From contig CM057347.1 of assembly GCA_030015575.1 (NCBI GenBank), positions 408,860,248 through 408,924,247 of the forward strand: DNA of 64,000 nucleotides, read 5' to 3'. Below are positions 44,663-55,435 of the stretch, in pieces; position 1 is the stretch's first letter; every line of letters begins with the position of its first letter. Under the pieces are notes generated by a model. It worked only from the letters and a program-made list of their open reading frames with translations, made no database searches and was not told where the DNA came from. This DNA comes from Agapanthus africanus (lineage: Eukaryota > Streptophyta > Magnoliopsida > Asparagales > Amaryllidaceae). A program made the translations under genes and the position numbers.

Positions 44663-45388
44663 ATGGAGGTCCACAGCATTCTCAATCAAGCTGCCCTCAG
44701 AAATGGAATCGGCAAAGAGAATCTTAGCAGTGGAATCGATGCTAAGATTCCTCTAATGGGTGGCGCAGCGAAGAGGACAAGGCTTTCTGACATCACCAAC
44801 ACAGTTAGCTCATCGAATCCCAATCCCCAATTTCAGCAGGAAAAGGACAGTCTACTGAAGGCCCTAGGGGAGAGAAATACAATGATAGAGTTGAGCACTA
44901 ACGAGTTGCAGAATGTTCGGCCTGCATTTGAGAAATTGACACAACAGAATAGGATGCTTGCACTGGCCAATTCACAGATGCTAGCAGAGCTTACTTCAAG
45001 TAAACAGAGACTCAAGGACTCGCAGCACGAGCTTGGATGCACCGTTGCAGTACTCAGATCGAAGAATTTAGAACTGGATGAGAAGAAGAAAATGATCAAC
45101 GAATTGAGGGAGAAAATTAGAATAGAGCATCGCCTGAGCTCGCAACCGTCACAGCCATTGCACAAGAGCCAAGCTTCACAGCCGAGCCCCGACCACCAAA
45201 CTGCGAGCCGTCGTGCCGAGACTCGTGTTCGAGCCAAGTCAGGTGCCGAGCCACGCGTGTGTCGCGCGTTCGTGACGTTACGATCACCGTGCATCCACGG
45301 GACTGTTCCAGGCAAGTTTTTACTTTCTTTCATGCTATTTATCATTAAATTACAAATCAAAATCGTAGATATTCCGTGTTTTGCTTGA
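44663..45388 (+). CDS. Captured shugoshin-like 5' coding fragment, LTR copy 1 (241 codons)
   Basis: The ATG at 44663 opens a 241-codon frame. Residues 35-48 (AAKRTRLSDITNT) and 57-142 (FQQEKDSLL, ERNTMIELSTNELQNVR, NRMLALANSQMLAELTSSKQ, RLKDSQHELGC, KNLELDEKKK) match the N-terminal conserved region and coiled coil of plant shugoshin, the protector of centromeric cohesin in meiosis and mitosis. Residues after about 150 (Ser/Gln/Arg-rich, then RVCRAFVTLRSPCIHG) are not shugoshin-like, and the C-terminal basic SGO motif is absent. It is a capture, not a full gene. It could yield a dominant-interfering coiled coil or nothing. No intron is visible. Confidence 0.75.
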   Translation: MEVHSILNQAALRNGIGKENLSSGIDAKIPLMGGAAKRTRLSDITNTVSSSNPNPQFQQEKDSLLKALGERNTMIELSTNELQNVRPAFEKLTQQNRMLALANSQMLAELTSSKQRLKDSQHELGCTVAVLRSKNLELDEKKKMINELREKIRIEHRLSSQPSQPLHKSQASQPSPDHQTASRRAETRVRAKSGAEPRVCRAFVTLRSPCIHGTVPGKFLLSFMLFIIKLQIKIVDIPCFA

Positions 45389-45733
45389 TGCTAAATATTG
45401 CCATAAAACCGTTCGATGCTTGTTCTCATAGAAAATCATTATCCAATTTGGCGGAACTAGATATAATGCTGTGGCCCTTGATATGATGAATACCTTGTGC
45501 AAGTTTTATTAGAAAATACGACTGTTAAAGATTAAAACGACTACCCCCAAGTTTAACCGTAAAACTGAAATTCTATTGTACCTGAAAATCGTTAAATTCA
45601 CCATAAATCATACACATATTAGAATGGTGCGTTCGAAGGCTCAAATCGAAGCTAACTCGACGAACTTTAATCCTATACCAGTTTCCAGACATTTCTGTAT
45701 TTAAACTGTGATGATATTCGGATCGGAGTGCGA

Positions 45734-45753
45734 CTCTGGACTGCAGTCCAGAG
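45734..45753. repeat. Perfect 20 bp palindrome in the LTR
   Basis: CTCTGGACTGCAGTCCAGAG, a 10+10 palindrome with no loop. The same palindrome is at 52599-52618 in the other LTR. Confidence 0.9.
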
Positions 45754-47494
45754 CGACTTCAGTCGTGTTTGCTGTTCCGTAATGGATACCATAGGATTTC
45801 CTTAACTCGTAGGTTGCAGAACTCCACTTCTTATTGTAGGTAACTCTGATATCTAGAGAACACAATTAGTTTCATCCTGTTTCGTTATCATTTACTATTT
45901 CATCTGTAATTTAAAAGATCGGGACGCATAACAGTCCCAGCAGAATCAGAATTGGCATGTTGATATTAAACAGATTATAACTCCTAACGTACAGATGCGA
46001 TTGAAGATCCGTTTGTTGAGTTGAAAACCTTACTGAAAACCCTAGAATTCATCCAACTGTAGCATCGCTAAATTATGATCCCCACTGGGGTTAAAATGCG
46101 TTGCGAAATGGATTCCCGATTCTGAAGCCGGATTTCCAGCCGCGTGCGCTTAAAATGAAACAGTTATAACTAATGATCCTGAAACCCGATTGGCTTGAAA
46201 CAAAATTCTATGGATAGCTAACTGAACATATTAATTACTACCTGTTTATCATTTCGCCAAATTACATACATATACTTCATGATAAATCGTGCAAGTAATA
46301 GACTGTTGTTTTTACGACACCTTAATTGTGCTTTTATACTGTTCATGCATCACATCATACCCATATCATGGTAGTGATAACCTAGTGACATCGTGCATTT
46401 ACCCAGTGTTAGATTTTAGTGTTGATTGTGGCAAGTACGTCAGTGTTCGTGTATTCGTGATTAAGTGAAAGTGATACGTACTTGTGCACAATCAGTGACC
46501 ATATTATTCTATTGCATTGTCGACGTCTGTGGGATGCGTGCACGTGTGACTAATAAGTGGAATGGGACACTTATGGAAGCGTTTGCACGGGTGTCACAGA
46601 TAAGACACCAGACACTGCCATTTATCTTAGGTATTAGTCGGGACGTGCTTGATGGAGGCCCTGCCTCCAGTTCTCGCGCAGACTTGTCACGGATCGATTA
46701 GTATTTAGATTGATGGTTAGTGTTTGATGTAGACCTCGGGGTGTGGGGCAGTTCAAGTGTGAATTCAACAGAATCTCGGGAGTCCCATGCCGGCTTATAT
46801 ATTTAGGGAGTTATATGGAGATTTACAGGGTATGTGCTATAGACACCGTGATACATTCGTTACATGTTGGGCCCGTGGTCCCTTGCCCTTGGGTTCTACC
46901 CTTGGGTGGAGGACACTCGCGAGTGGTTGACTCTCACACTTGGACTGACGATAGGCTTATTGACCTGTGCAGTGAGACTTAGAGACTGATAGGGTTACTG
47001 TCGTTTACATTCCTTATATACTGTGTTGACATACATGACATATCGTTATACTGCTTTACTGCTCCGCTGCATTTATCTCTGCTCATTTATATTCATGCTG
47101 TTATTGATTTACTGTTATTCATATCCTTCACCACTGTTAGAACTGTTACTTGATTATATGCATTATATTGCTATTGTGTCGCTCTGACGACCTGAGTATG
47201 CATGCTCAGTGTGAGGAGAAGATTTTAGCCTGGACCAGAACTAGACGTGCATCACAGACTTCTTTACTTGCCCTCCCGTGTTGCCTTCATTTGTTCCACT
47301 TCAGGTCAGTCTTTATATTGTTTCCTTCAGTTTCTGCATTTCTCATTACCTGTGCAATATATACTGTTTACCATGAGAAACTAGAAGCCGAAGTGTGACT
47401 ACGGCAGGACTTTTCCTTGACCGTAGGAGCATGGCTGGCCTTGTCTACCCCTCGTATTCCGTATTTTGGGAAGCGGGGCGTGACATGGTTTAGT

Positions 47495-47507
47495 TGGTAT
47501 CAGAGCC
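47495..47507 (+). other. Primer binding site of the non-autonomous element
   Basis: TGGTATCAGAGCC, tRNA-Met type, nine bases after the LTR end at 47485. Confidence 0.88.
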
Positions 47508-47840
47508 AGGTTTTGCATCGATGGGGATTGCAGTTTTCCGTGTATAGTTTGGCAATCTAAGACATCCTTCGGTCTAGATTGTAAACTCGTCATTCTCGAT
47601 CCATATTCACCTCGTGTGTCCAGCTATCCATTCGTTATGGTTTCGGGTGACTTGACAAGGATACGTGGTTGCAATTGCACTACCGTACTTTAATCAAGTG
47701 ACTTAAAGTCATACAGTTGATTCCCCACTTATAATAAATTCAGCATCTCTGATATTCTTGAATCCTTGTCATATCCATATCATATTTTGATTCATTTAGC
47801 GTGTGACTCGTATCATTCTCGAAATTGTTGTTTCAGGATC

Positions 47841-48240
47841 ATGTCTTCCAACGACTCTTCATCTTTATCCGCTCCCCCAGAATCAGAATGTTGAGATCCT
47901 TAGTGTACTACAAAGTTTAAAGGAAGCCCAGGAGCGAACGAACGACCTATCAACTGAAGGGCTGAGAAGACAGGTGAGTCAGACCCCAGCGGGAGCCTCC
48001 TATCATAAAGGGATCCCTATTGGACGAGAAAGGGAGAAGAAGATGAAGCGTCAACAGAAGCATCAGAAGAACCCTTGCTGTGGATATTGTAAGAGGCCAG
48101 GACACCTTCAGAGGGATTGTCGCCGTGCTCAAGGGAAATGTCTGATATGCGGTTCCAACAAACACCTCATCAACGGCTGCCAAGAAAGGAAAGAACTGCA
48201 AGGAAGGAACTCGTCCACACTCCCCATTTCTACCGAGTGA
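47841..48240 (+). pseudogene. Shortened gag remnant with two CCHC zinc knuckles
   Basis: ATG at 47841 begins MSSNDSSSLSAPPES, and the frame stops at about 47892. The overlapping frame continues with QNVEILSVLQSLKEAQERT and ends at 48240. Two canonical knuckles, CGYCKRPGHLQRDC and CLICGSNKHLINGC, lie near the C end after a Lys/Arg-rich segment. A normal gag core of several hundred residues is missing between the two parts, so this is an internally deleted gag. RNA binding is the likely remaining property. A single-base shift near 47885 would separate the start from the body. Confidence 0.7.
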
Positions 48241-48619
48241 GAATTGCCGCGTAGTTCGGACTTCGACGATAAGGCGGATCAAACGCAGGATTCAACTCAC
48301 GCGACGAGAATGCAATGTTATAGTAGTCGAAGAATGATTTTCATGTTATCTACTTTCAGTAATAATATTGTCGTTTTTATGAATGTTTCCTTCCGTTTGA
48401 ATCTTCGTATCCGTTGAACTTTTGGTTGAATGCAATAAAATTTGAATCGTATTATATGTATCATTCTCTTGCTTTCTCTATATCAAATTCTATTCGTTAT
48501 CACAGCATTTTAAATTCTGAGCTTTCAATTCCTTTCACCGCATATCTTCCCATACTTTGTACACTTGGCCATTTTCCTTATTCACTCCATTGTTTAATCA
48601 TGACTTTTCTTTTCGGGCC

Positions 48620-49045
48620 ATGGCACATCCTGGAGCAGCGCCGCATCTAGATGAGGATGCACAGTCATGCGTTTCCTTAGATCGCGCACTGATGAGTTCT
48701 GATGATAAAGTCAACGTTCCCCAGGCCAACTTCGGAAACAACGATTCAGAGGACGAAGGAGTAGCAGCCGCCCTAGAGTTCGACATGATGGTTGATTCTG
48801 ACGAAGAAGAAGGAGATCCCGAAGAGAACCCGATAGAGGAAGACCCCGAGGAAGAACCGATGGAAGAAAACCCAGTGGAGGAAAACCACATGGAAGAAAA
48901 TCCAGAAGAAGAGAATCACATGGAATCGGATCTCGATGAAGAAGCTTTATCCGAGGATGAAGGACCAGAAGATCAAGACCCTGCCGTGGAAGAACTCCCT
49001 TTGGCAGTCCCCGCGAGACGCTATGGGAATGGACGCCCTACCTGA
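48620..49045 (+). CDS. Acidic Glu-rich ORF of the non-autonomous element
   Basis: ATG at 48620 (MAHPGAAPHLDEDAQS) opens a frame of about 141 codons. The middle has repeated EENPVEENHMEEN-type words and is strongly acidic. It ends AVPARRYGNGRPT. No domain recognised. Similar acidic repeats are found in some plant gypsy polyproteins, so it may be a remnant. The function is unknown. Confidence 0.55.
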   Translation: MAHPGAAPHLDEDAQSCVSLDRALMSSDDKVNVPQANFGNNDSEDEGVAAALEFDMMVDSDEEEGDPEENPIEEDPEEEPMEENPVEENHMEENPEEENHMESDLDEEALSEDEGPEDQDPAVEELPLAVPARRYGNGRPT

Positions 49046-50310
49046 GTGCGCGAGCCTACCGCAACCTGCTAAATCTCCACAACCGCGATCGACGGAATTT
49101 CTTTAGATATTGTCTTCTGGCCAAATAAAATGTGTATAGTCTAGGGCCACTTTTCGCCTTTGGGGATGCCTTGTTTCAAATTTTCTTGAATGAAATAAAT
49201 CTTCTGAGTTTGTAAACCTTTTGATTATTGGTTCGCTTAATACTTGTTTATTGCCCCTATCCAATTATTTTCTGCTGAGATCCCTGACTGTCCATCCCTA
49301 CTCATTGTATTGTTTTCACCTCGTTTCGATTAGAAAGTACCGCACCCTGATTCTTGGAATGAGCCGCCGTTCGTTCTTCGTCTGTACACTGTTTGAAATC
49401 CTTCTGGGAGGAGGACCTTTTTTATGAAATACCGAGTTCATTAACTCTTCAAACTTTGATTTGTGCGTTGTATCGACTGTTGGTTCTCCTACCATTTTCC
49501 TTTTGTGTTCCTTTGTTGCTCATCCTTACCTCCTGTGCTGACTCGAGCCAAATCCCCTTGGTTTTCAGCCTAAAGCCACCACACTCCGACCTTCTGACTG
49601 AGTCACACTTCCTCATAATCATTATCCCATTTAGCTCTATACCTATTTATGTTCTTCCTATTACCCTAATTATATTTAAGGGCATTGTTATTTAAAAATT
49701 CAGTTTTCAGTACTTTGAATTTATCAAAAAGAGTGTGTTATTGATTACTCTATTTCATATATTTTAAGTACGCTATTATTAATCTCGTTTTCAGTAGCGC
49801 AACCTTACACCGCGCATACCTTTGGTTTATGCTTCTTAATTTCACTATACCAGTTTTCTGAAATATTTTAACCCTAATTTATCGATACCTCATCCTAAAC
49901 TATTTTAACCTACCGACTGATTTTCACCGCTTTATTGTCTTTACTTTATTTTGGGTTTTGTGTCTATGATTACTTTTATAAATAGTTGAACCTTACACTT
50001 ATTTTTCTGTTTGCTTTTAATACGTTTAGATGTGCATATTTGAGTTCCGACTTTTATCGAACACACATTGATTATTATTGTTCGTTATTGTTATCTATAT
50101 TCTCGTATATTTGTGATTGCTCTTATAGTGTTCCCGCATTATACTTACTAGACCTATCTTTCGTATACGGTTCTTAAATATATATAAGTACCTTCAGATT
50201 TTGTCTAACCGTTTTAAGTAAATCCATATGTACTAGTGTTCGATATGATAACTTTTCGCTTATTTATTTATAGTTTGTCGTTCTCTGAAATTTCGAGGAC
50301 GAAATTTTTG
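49046..50310 (+). other. Internal region without recognisable genes
   Basis: AT-rich sequence between the acidic ORF and the purine tract. Short frames only. This is the position where pol would be, and no RT, RNase H or integrase motif is seen in any frame. Confidence 0.7.
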
Positions 50311-50324
50311 TAAGGGTGGTATGA
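50311..50324 (+). other. Polypurine tract region of the non-autonomous element
   Basis: TAAGGGTGGTATGA before LTR start TGTAATACC, preceded by TTTCGAGGACGAAATTTTTG, the sequence typical of the 3' end of Tekay-type chromoviruses. Confidence 0.75.
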
Positions 50325-51527
50325 TGTAATACCCGGTCCTCTTTTATACACCAGTGTCCGTATTTATAAAAAACTATCACTTACAAATTTGTTAGTTTAT
50401 ATTCAAAATTATTTTTTAGTTAGTTTAAATATCTTATTACCTATCTAGTATATTCTTTCCCAGATTCTCGTAATTGCTATTTCCTGACCGGCCCTTTTCC
50501 CCAGGTTCCCTATCCTTACTTATTTCCAAACCCCAAGCCCATTCCTTATCTCATTTTCACTATTCTTTCATAGCCCAGCACCAGCCTTTTCTTTTATTCA
50601 ATTCTTTGATTTATTTTCGCAACCCAAGCCCGCCAGCCCATCTCCTTTATTATTTATCCTTTTATTTTTCTCAAACCCAAGCCCGGCCCCCTCAATTTAT
50701 TTATTTCATTTTCCTTAAATTCCCAGCCCCGGCCCGTTTCCATAATTTCCTTAATTCAATTCTTTTCCTTTTCCCCCTGGCCCAGAGTCTCAAGCCCAGC
50801 CCACTTCATTTTATTTTTAAACTAAATCCTCCTTCAAAAGCCCTGTAGCCCATTTCTTTCCCCCATCACTGTTTCTCTTCCTAACGGTAACTCCCTCTCT
50901 CCCGCTCGCGATCCTCTTTACCCGCCGCCTCCTTCGCCCACGCCCGCGCCCACGTCGACGCGCACGTTTCCCCTACGACCGCTCCCTCACCTCGTTCTCC
51001 ATTCCTCTCTCTCTCGTTCTCCATTATTCCTACTCACTTCCCTTCTTCTCCTCTCTTCCTCCACCTAGCTCCCCACTCCTCCAGAAAACCCACATCGGCC
51101 AACCCCATGGTTTGAGCTCACTGCCGGAGCTAACTCCATCGACCACGACGCAACCAACTCCCAACATCACCAAGCCTCGCTCGCTGCACCCAACAACCGC
51201 CGGCGCCCTCTCGTCGGCAAACCCCTGTCTCCTCGTCGACTGCACCATCGTCATCACCCTCGTCTCCGACCCTGTCTCTCTCTCTCTCCCGACCTCTCTC
51301 TCTCTCTCCCGATCTCCCCCTCTCTCCCTGAGCTCTCTCTCTCTCTCGTGTCCCTCTCTTTCTAACTCCCTCTGTGTTTTCTCCTTCCCAGCTTTCTCCC
51401 TCTCTCTCGTTCTCTCCCCCTCTGTGTTTTCTCCTTCTCACTCCCTCTCTGTACTCTCTCTCGATCTCCTAAAAACCCTAATCCAACGAGACAGAACGAA
51501 GAAATTCTAGGGTTTAATCCTTCGTCG

Positions 51528-52253
51528 ATGGAGGTCCACAGCATTCTCAATCAAGCTGCCCTCAGAAATGGAATCGGCAAAGAGAATCTTAGCAGTGGAA
51601 TCGATGCTAAGATTCCTCTAATGGGTGGCGCAGCGAAGAGGACAAGGATTTCTGACATCACCAACACAGTTAGCTCATCGAATCCCAATCCCCAATTTCA
51701 GCAGGAAAAGGACAGTCTACTGAAGGCCCTAGGGGAGAGAAATACAATGATAGAGTTGAGCACTAACGAGTTGCAGAATGTTCGGCCTGCATTTGAGAAA
51801 TTGACACAACAGAATAGGATGCTTGCACTGGCCAATTCACAGATGCTAGCAGAGCTTACTTCAAGTAAACAGAGACTCAAGGACTCGCAGCACGAGCTTG
51901 GATGCACCGTTGCAGTACTCAGATCGAAGAATTTAGAACTGGATGAGAAGAAGAAAATGATCAACGAATTGAGGGAGAAAATTAGAATAGAGCATCGCCT
52001 GAGCTCGCAACCGTCACAGCCATTGCACAAGAGCCAAGCTTCACAGCCGAGCCCCGACCACCAAACTGCGAGCCGTCGTGCCGAGACTCGTGTTCGAGCC
52101 AAGTCAGGTGCCGAGCCGCGCGTGTGTCGCGCGTTCGTGAAGTTACGATCACCGTGCATCCACGGGACTGTTCCAGGCAAGTTTTTACTTGCTTTCATGC
52201 TATTTATCATTAAATTACAAATCAAAATCGTAGATATTCCGTGTTTTGCTTGA
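51528..52253 (+). CDS. Captured shugoshin-like 5' coding fragment, LTR copy 2
   Basis: Same 241-codon frame as 44663-45388. I noticed four base differences: Leu41 to Ile, a silent change in a Pro codon, Thr to Lys in RAFVTLRS, and Ser to Ala in FLLSFM. Three of four alter the protein, so there is no sign of selection for sequence. It starts within the 3' LTR, so a transcript from it could run on into LTR-C and flanking DNA. Confidence 0.75.
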   Translation: MEVHSILNQAALRNGIGKENLSSGIDAKIPLMGGAAKRTRISDITNTVSSSNPNPQFQQEKDSLLKALGERNTMIELSTNELQNVRPAFEKLTQQNRMLALANSQMLAELTSSKQRLKDSQHELGCTVAVLRSKNLELDEKKKMINELREKIRIEHRLSSQPSQPLHKSQASQPSPDHQTASRRAETRVRAKSGAEPRVCRAFVKLRSPCIHGTVPGKFLLAFMLFIIKLQIKIVDIPCFA

Positions 52254-52598
52254 TGCTAAATATTGCCATAAAACCGTTCGATGCTTGTTCTCATAGAAAA
52301 TCATTATCCAATTTGGCGGAACTAGATATAATGCTGTGGCCCTTGATATGATGAATACCTTGTGCAAGTTTTATTAGAAAATACGACTGTTAAAGATTAA
52401 AACGACTACCCCCAAGTTTAACCGTAAAACTGAAATTCTATTGTACCTGAAAATCGTTAAATTCACCATAAATCATACACATATTAGAATGGTGTGTTCG
52501 AAGGCTCAAATCGAATCTAACTCGACGAACTTTAATCCTATACCAGTTTCCAGACATTTCTGTATTTAAACTGTGATGATATTCGGATCGGAGTGCGA

Positions 52599-52618
52599 CT
52601 CTGGACTGCAGTCCAGAG
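52599..52618. repeat. Perfect 20 bp palindrome, 3' LTR copy
   Basis: Identical to 45734-45753. Confidence 0.9.
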
Positions 52619-54350
52619 CGACTTCAGTCGTGTTTGCTGTTCCGTAATGGATACCATAGGATTTCCTTAACTCGTAGGTTGCGGAACTCCGCTTCTTATT
52701 GTAGGTAACTCTGATAGCTAGAGAACACAATTAGTTTCATCCTGTTTCGTTATCATTTACTATTTCATCTGTAATTTAAAAGATCGGGACGCATAACAGT
52801 CCCAGCAGAATCAGAATTGGCATGTTGATATTAAACAGATTATAACTCCTAACGTACAGACACGATTGAAGATCCGTTTGTTGCGTTGAAAACCTTACTG
52901 AAAACCCTAGAATTCATCCAACTGTAGCGTCGCTAAATTATGATCCCCACTGGGGTTAAAATGCGTTGCGAAATGAATTCCCGATTCTGAAGCCGGATTT
53001 CCAGCCGCGTGCGCTTAAAATGAAACAGTTATAACTAATGATCCTGAAACCCGATTGGCTTGAAAAAAAATTATATGGATAGCTAACTGAACATATTAAT
53101 TACTACCTGTTTATCATTTCGCCAAATTACATACATATACTTCATGATAAATCGTGCAAGTAATAGACTGTTGTTTTTACGACACCTTAATTGTGCTTTT
53201 ATACTGTTCATGCATCACATCATACCCATATCATGGTAGTGATAACCTAGTGACATCGTGCATTTACCCAGTGTTAGATTTTAGTGTTGATTGTGGCAAG
53301 TACGTCAGTGTTCGTGTATTCGTGATTAAGTGAAAGTGATACGTACTTGTGCACAATCAGTGACCATATTATTCTATTGCATTGTCGACGTCTGTGGGAT
53401 GCGTGCACGTGTGACTAATAAGTGGAATGGGACACTTATGGAAGCGTTTGCACGGGTGTCACAGATAAGACACCAGACACTGCCATTTATCTTAGGTATT
53501 AGTCGGGACGTGCTTGATGGAGGCCCTGCCTCCAGTTCTCGCGCAGACTTGTCACGAATCGATTAGTATTTAGATTGATGGTTAGTGTTTGATGTAGACC
53601 TCGGGGTGTGGGGCAGTTCAAGTGTGAATTCAACAGAATCTCGGGAGTCCCATGCCGGCTTATATATTTAGGGAGTTATATGGAGATTTACAGGGTATGT
53701 GCTATAGACACCGTGATACATTCGTTACATGTTGGGCCCGTGGTCCCTTGCCCTTGGGTTCTACCCTTGGGTGGAGGACACTCGCGAGTGGTTGACTCTC
53801 ACACTTGGACTGACGATACGCTTATTGACCTGTGCAGTGAGACTTAGAGACTGATAGGGTTACTGTCGTTTACATTCCTTATATACTGTGTTGACATACA
53901 TGACATATCGTTATACTGCTTTACTGCTCCGCTGCATTTATCTCTGCTCATTTATATTCATGCTGTTATTGATTTACTGTTATTCATATCCTTCACCACT
54001 GTTAGAACTGTTACTTGATTATATGCATTATATTGCTATTGTGTCGCTCTGACGACCTGAGTATGCATGCTCAGTGTGAGGAGAAGATTTTAGCCTGGAC
54101 CAGAACTAGACGTGCATCACAGACTTCTTTACTTGCCCTCCCGTGTTGCCTTCATTTGTTCCACTTCAGGTCAGTCTTTATATTGTTTCCTTCAGTTACT
54201 GCATTTCTCATTACCTGTGCAATATATACTGTTTACCATGAGAAACTAGAAGCCGAAGTGTGACTACGGCAGGACTTTTCCTTGACCGTAGGAGCATGGC
54301 TGGCCTTGTCTACCCCCCGTATTCCGTATTTTGGGAAGCGGGGCGTGACA

Positions 54351-54355
54351 GTGCA
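54351..54355. repeat. Target site duplication GTGCA, right copy
   Basis: Matches 43453-43457. Copia LTR-C resumes here. Confidence 0.93.
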
Positions 54356-55435
54356 CCTGCTCCGTTTCGCATGAACCAGGAAACCTCTGTGTAGGACTCT
54401 AAAGATTCGTCAATACGCCGGCAGTAGGTGATGATCATATCAAACACCCACAAGCTGCAAGCGGTCTGCTAAATATAACGGCCACCCTGGTATTGAGCGA
54501 TCAGAAGATTAACAAGCAAGCCTGCTCACACTCCTTCGAATCCAATCAGTAACACTACCGTACAGTCCGGTCTCTTCGTCTGATATGTCGCATATCAACA
54601 GCCTGGGGTGGTATAACGTCAGACCCCAATAGCCTGATAAGTCATGCCGATGCAAGGTCCATAACGGTTCGAGAAACTACTGATAACACTTACCGGTAAA
54701 TCTCAGCAACCCTGGACAGGGATTTCCTGTTATGGCTAATCGAGCATTGCGCAACATCAACTCCCAATACCGGGAGAGACGAAACCCCTCCTATCGCTCA
54801 TTGCCTCCATGTGATTCGGGACTGTACCCAAAAACCACCTTTTTGCATGATCTCTTGACCGTGGTATGGTGGAAATCAAAGCACAGTGGGTATCACACAA
54901 GACTCTATGATGATCTCAGGTCTACAGACTAACCTGTACCAGTGTCACCAGAGAACTGCTATCCGACGATAGGTATAATACCATCTAAGAATTCTCGGCG
55001 AGTCCGTCCAGTGTATCCAGTCTCCACTGAGCAGCCGTATGCCTTCTCTGATGTCAAACACCAATGGATATGAGATCATCCATCGCCCATCATATGGGTC
55101 GAGAAGCGCATACGCTAGTCTACTCTGGAGTATCGATTCCCTGTCTCGATACTCCCATGACTAGGAACAAGTATAGAATGTACTTGTGGACTACCCTGGC
55201 CCTACTAGTATGATCTCCATCATAGTCCTAGTAGTCAAGTACTCATCCAAAGGGCTTTATCAGCATGTGAAAGTAAGACAGTATCACAATACAAATCTAC
55301 ATGTTTAGACAAAGAGCAACCAGATAGCATACTATCATGTCGAGCAAGAAAGTCCTCTCTATATATGTCCAAGCATCCACTACAATATACATCACATGTA
55401 CAATAATGGCCTCTAGGGCATACATATAACTAACA
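54356..55435 (-). mobile_element. Copia LTR-C, right part
   Basis: Parallels LTR-B from about 6780 to 7774, including TGATATG-TCG-CATATCA near 54579. It ends (minus-strand start) TGTTAGTTATATG at 55435. LTR-C totals about 2.17 kb without the insertion, close to LTR-B. Confidence 0.88.

Larger units (their letters stand above)
43458..47485 (+). mobile_element. 5' LTR of the non-autonomous element
   Basis: Begins TGTAATACCCGGTCCTC and ends GAAGCGGGGCGTGACA. In order it holds a pyrimidine-rich stretch with repeated AGCCCA words, a CT-rich stretch, telo-box-like words, the shugoshin-like ORF, then about 2.1 kb (45389-47485) with no recognisable gene and a 20 bp palindrome. Confidence 0.92.
43458..54350 (+). 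mobile_element. Non-autonomous LTR element (no pol) carrying a shugoshin fragment, 10.9 kb
   Basis: Two nearly identical LTRs of 4028 and 4026 bp flank a 2.8 kb internal region with a tRNA-Met primer site, a short gag remnant with two CCHC knuckles, an acidic ORF and a purine tract. No RT, RNase H or integrase. The 3' internal end (TTTCGAGGACGAAATTTTTG then TAAGGG) matches the hallmark of chromoviruses such as the Tekay-type element here, so trans-mobilisation by such an element is likely (inference). Confidence 0.9.
50325..54350 (+). mobile_element. 3' LTR of the non-autonomous element
   Basis: Collinear with 43458-47485, with very few differences noticed by eye (a two-base deletion in the CT tract near 51340 and single substitutions), so the insertion looks recent compared with the Tat and Tekay-type elements. 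After the ORF, 52254-54350 holds no recognisable gene. Confidence 0.92.

Noticed and set aside
44833..45360. 175-codon minus-strand frame opposite the shugoshin fragment
   Set aside because: The plus strand shows clear shugoshin residues. The minus frame has no recognisable content.
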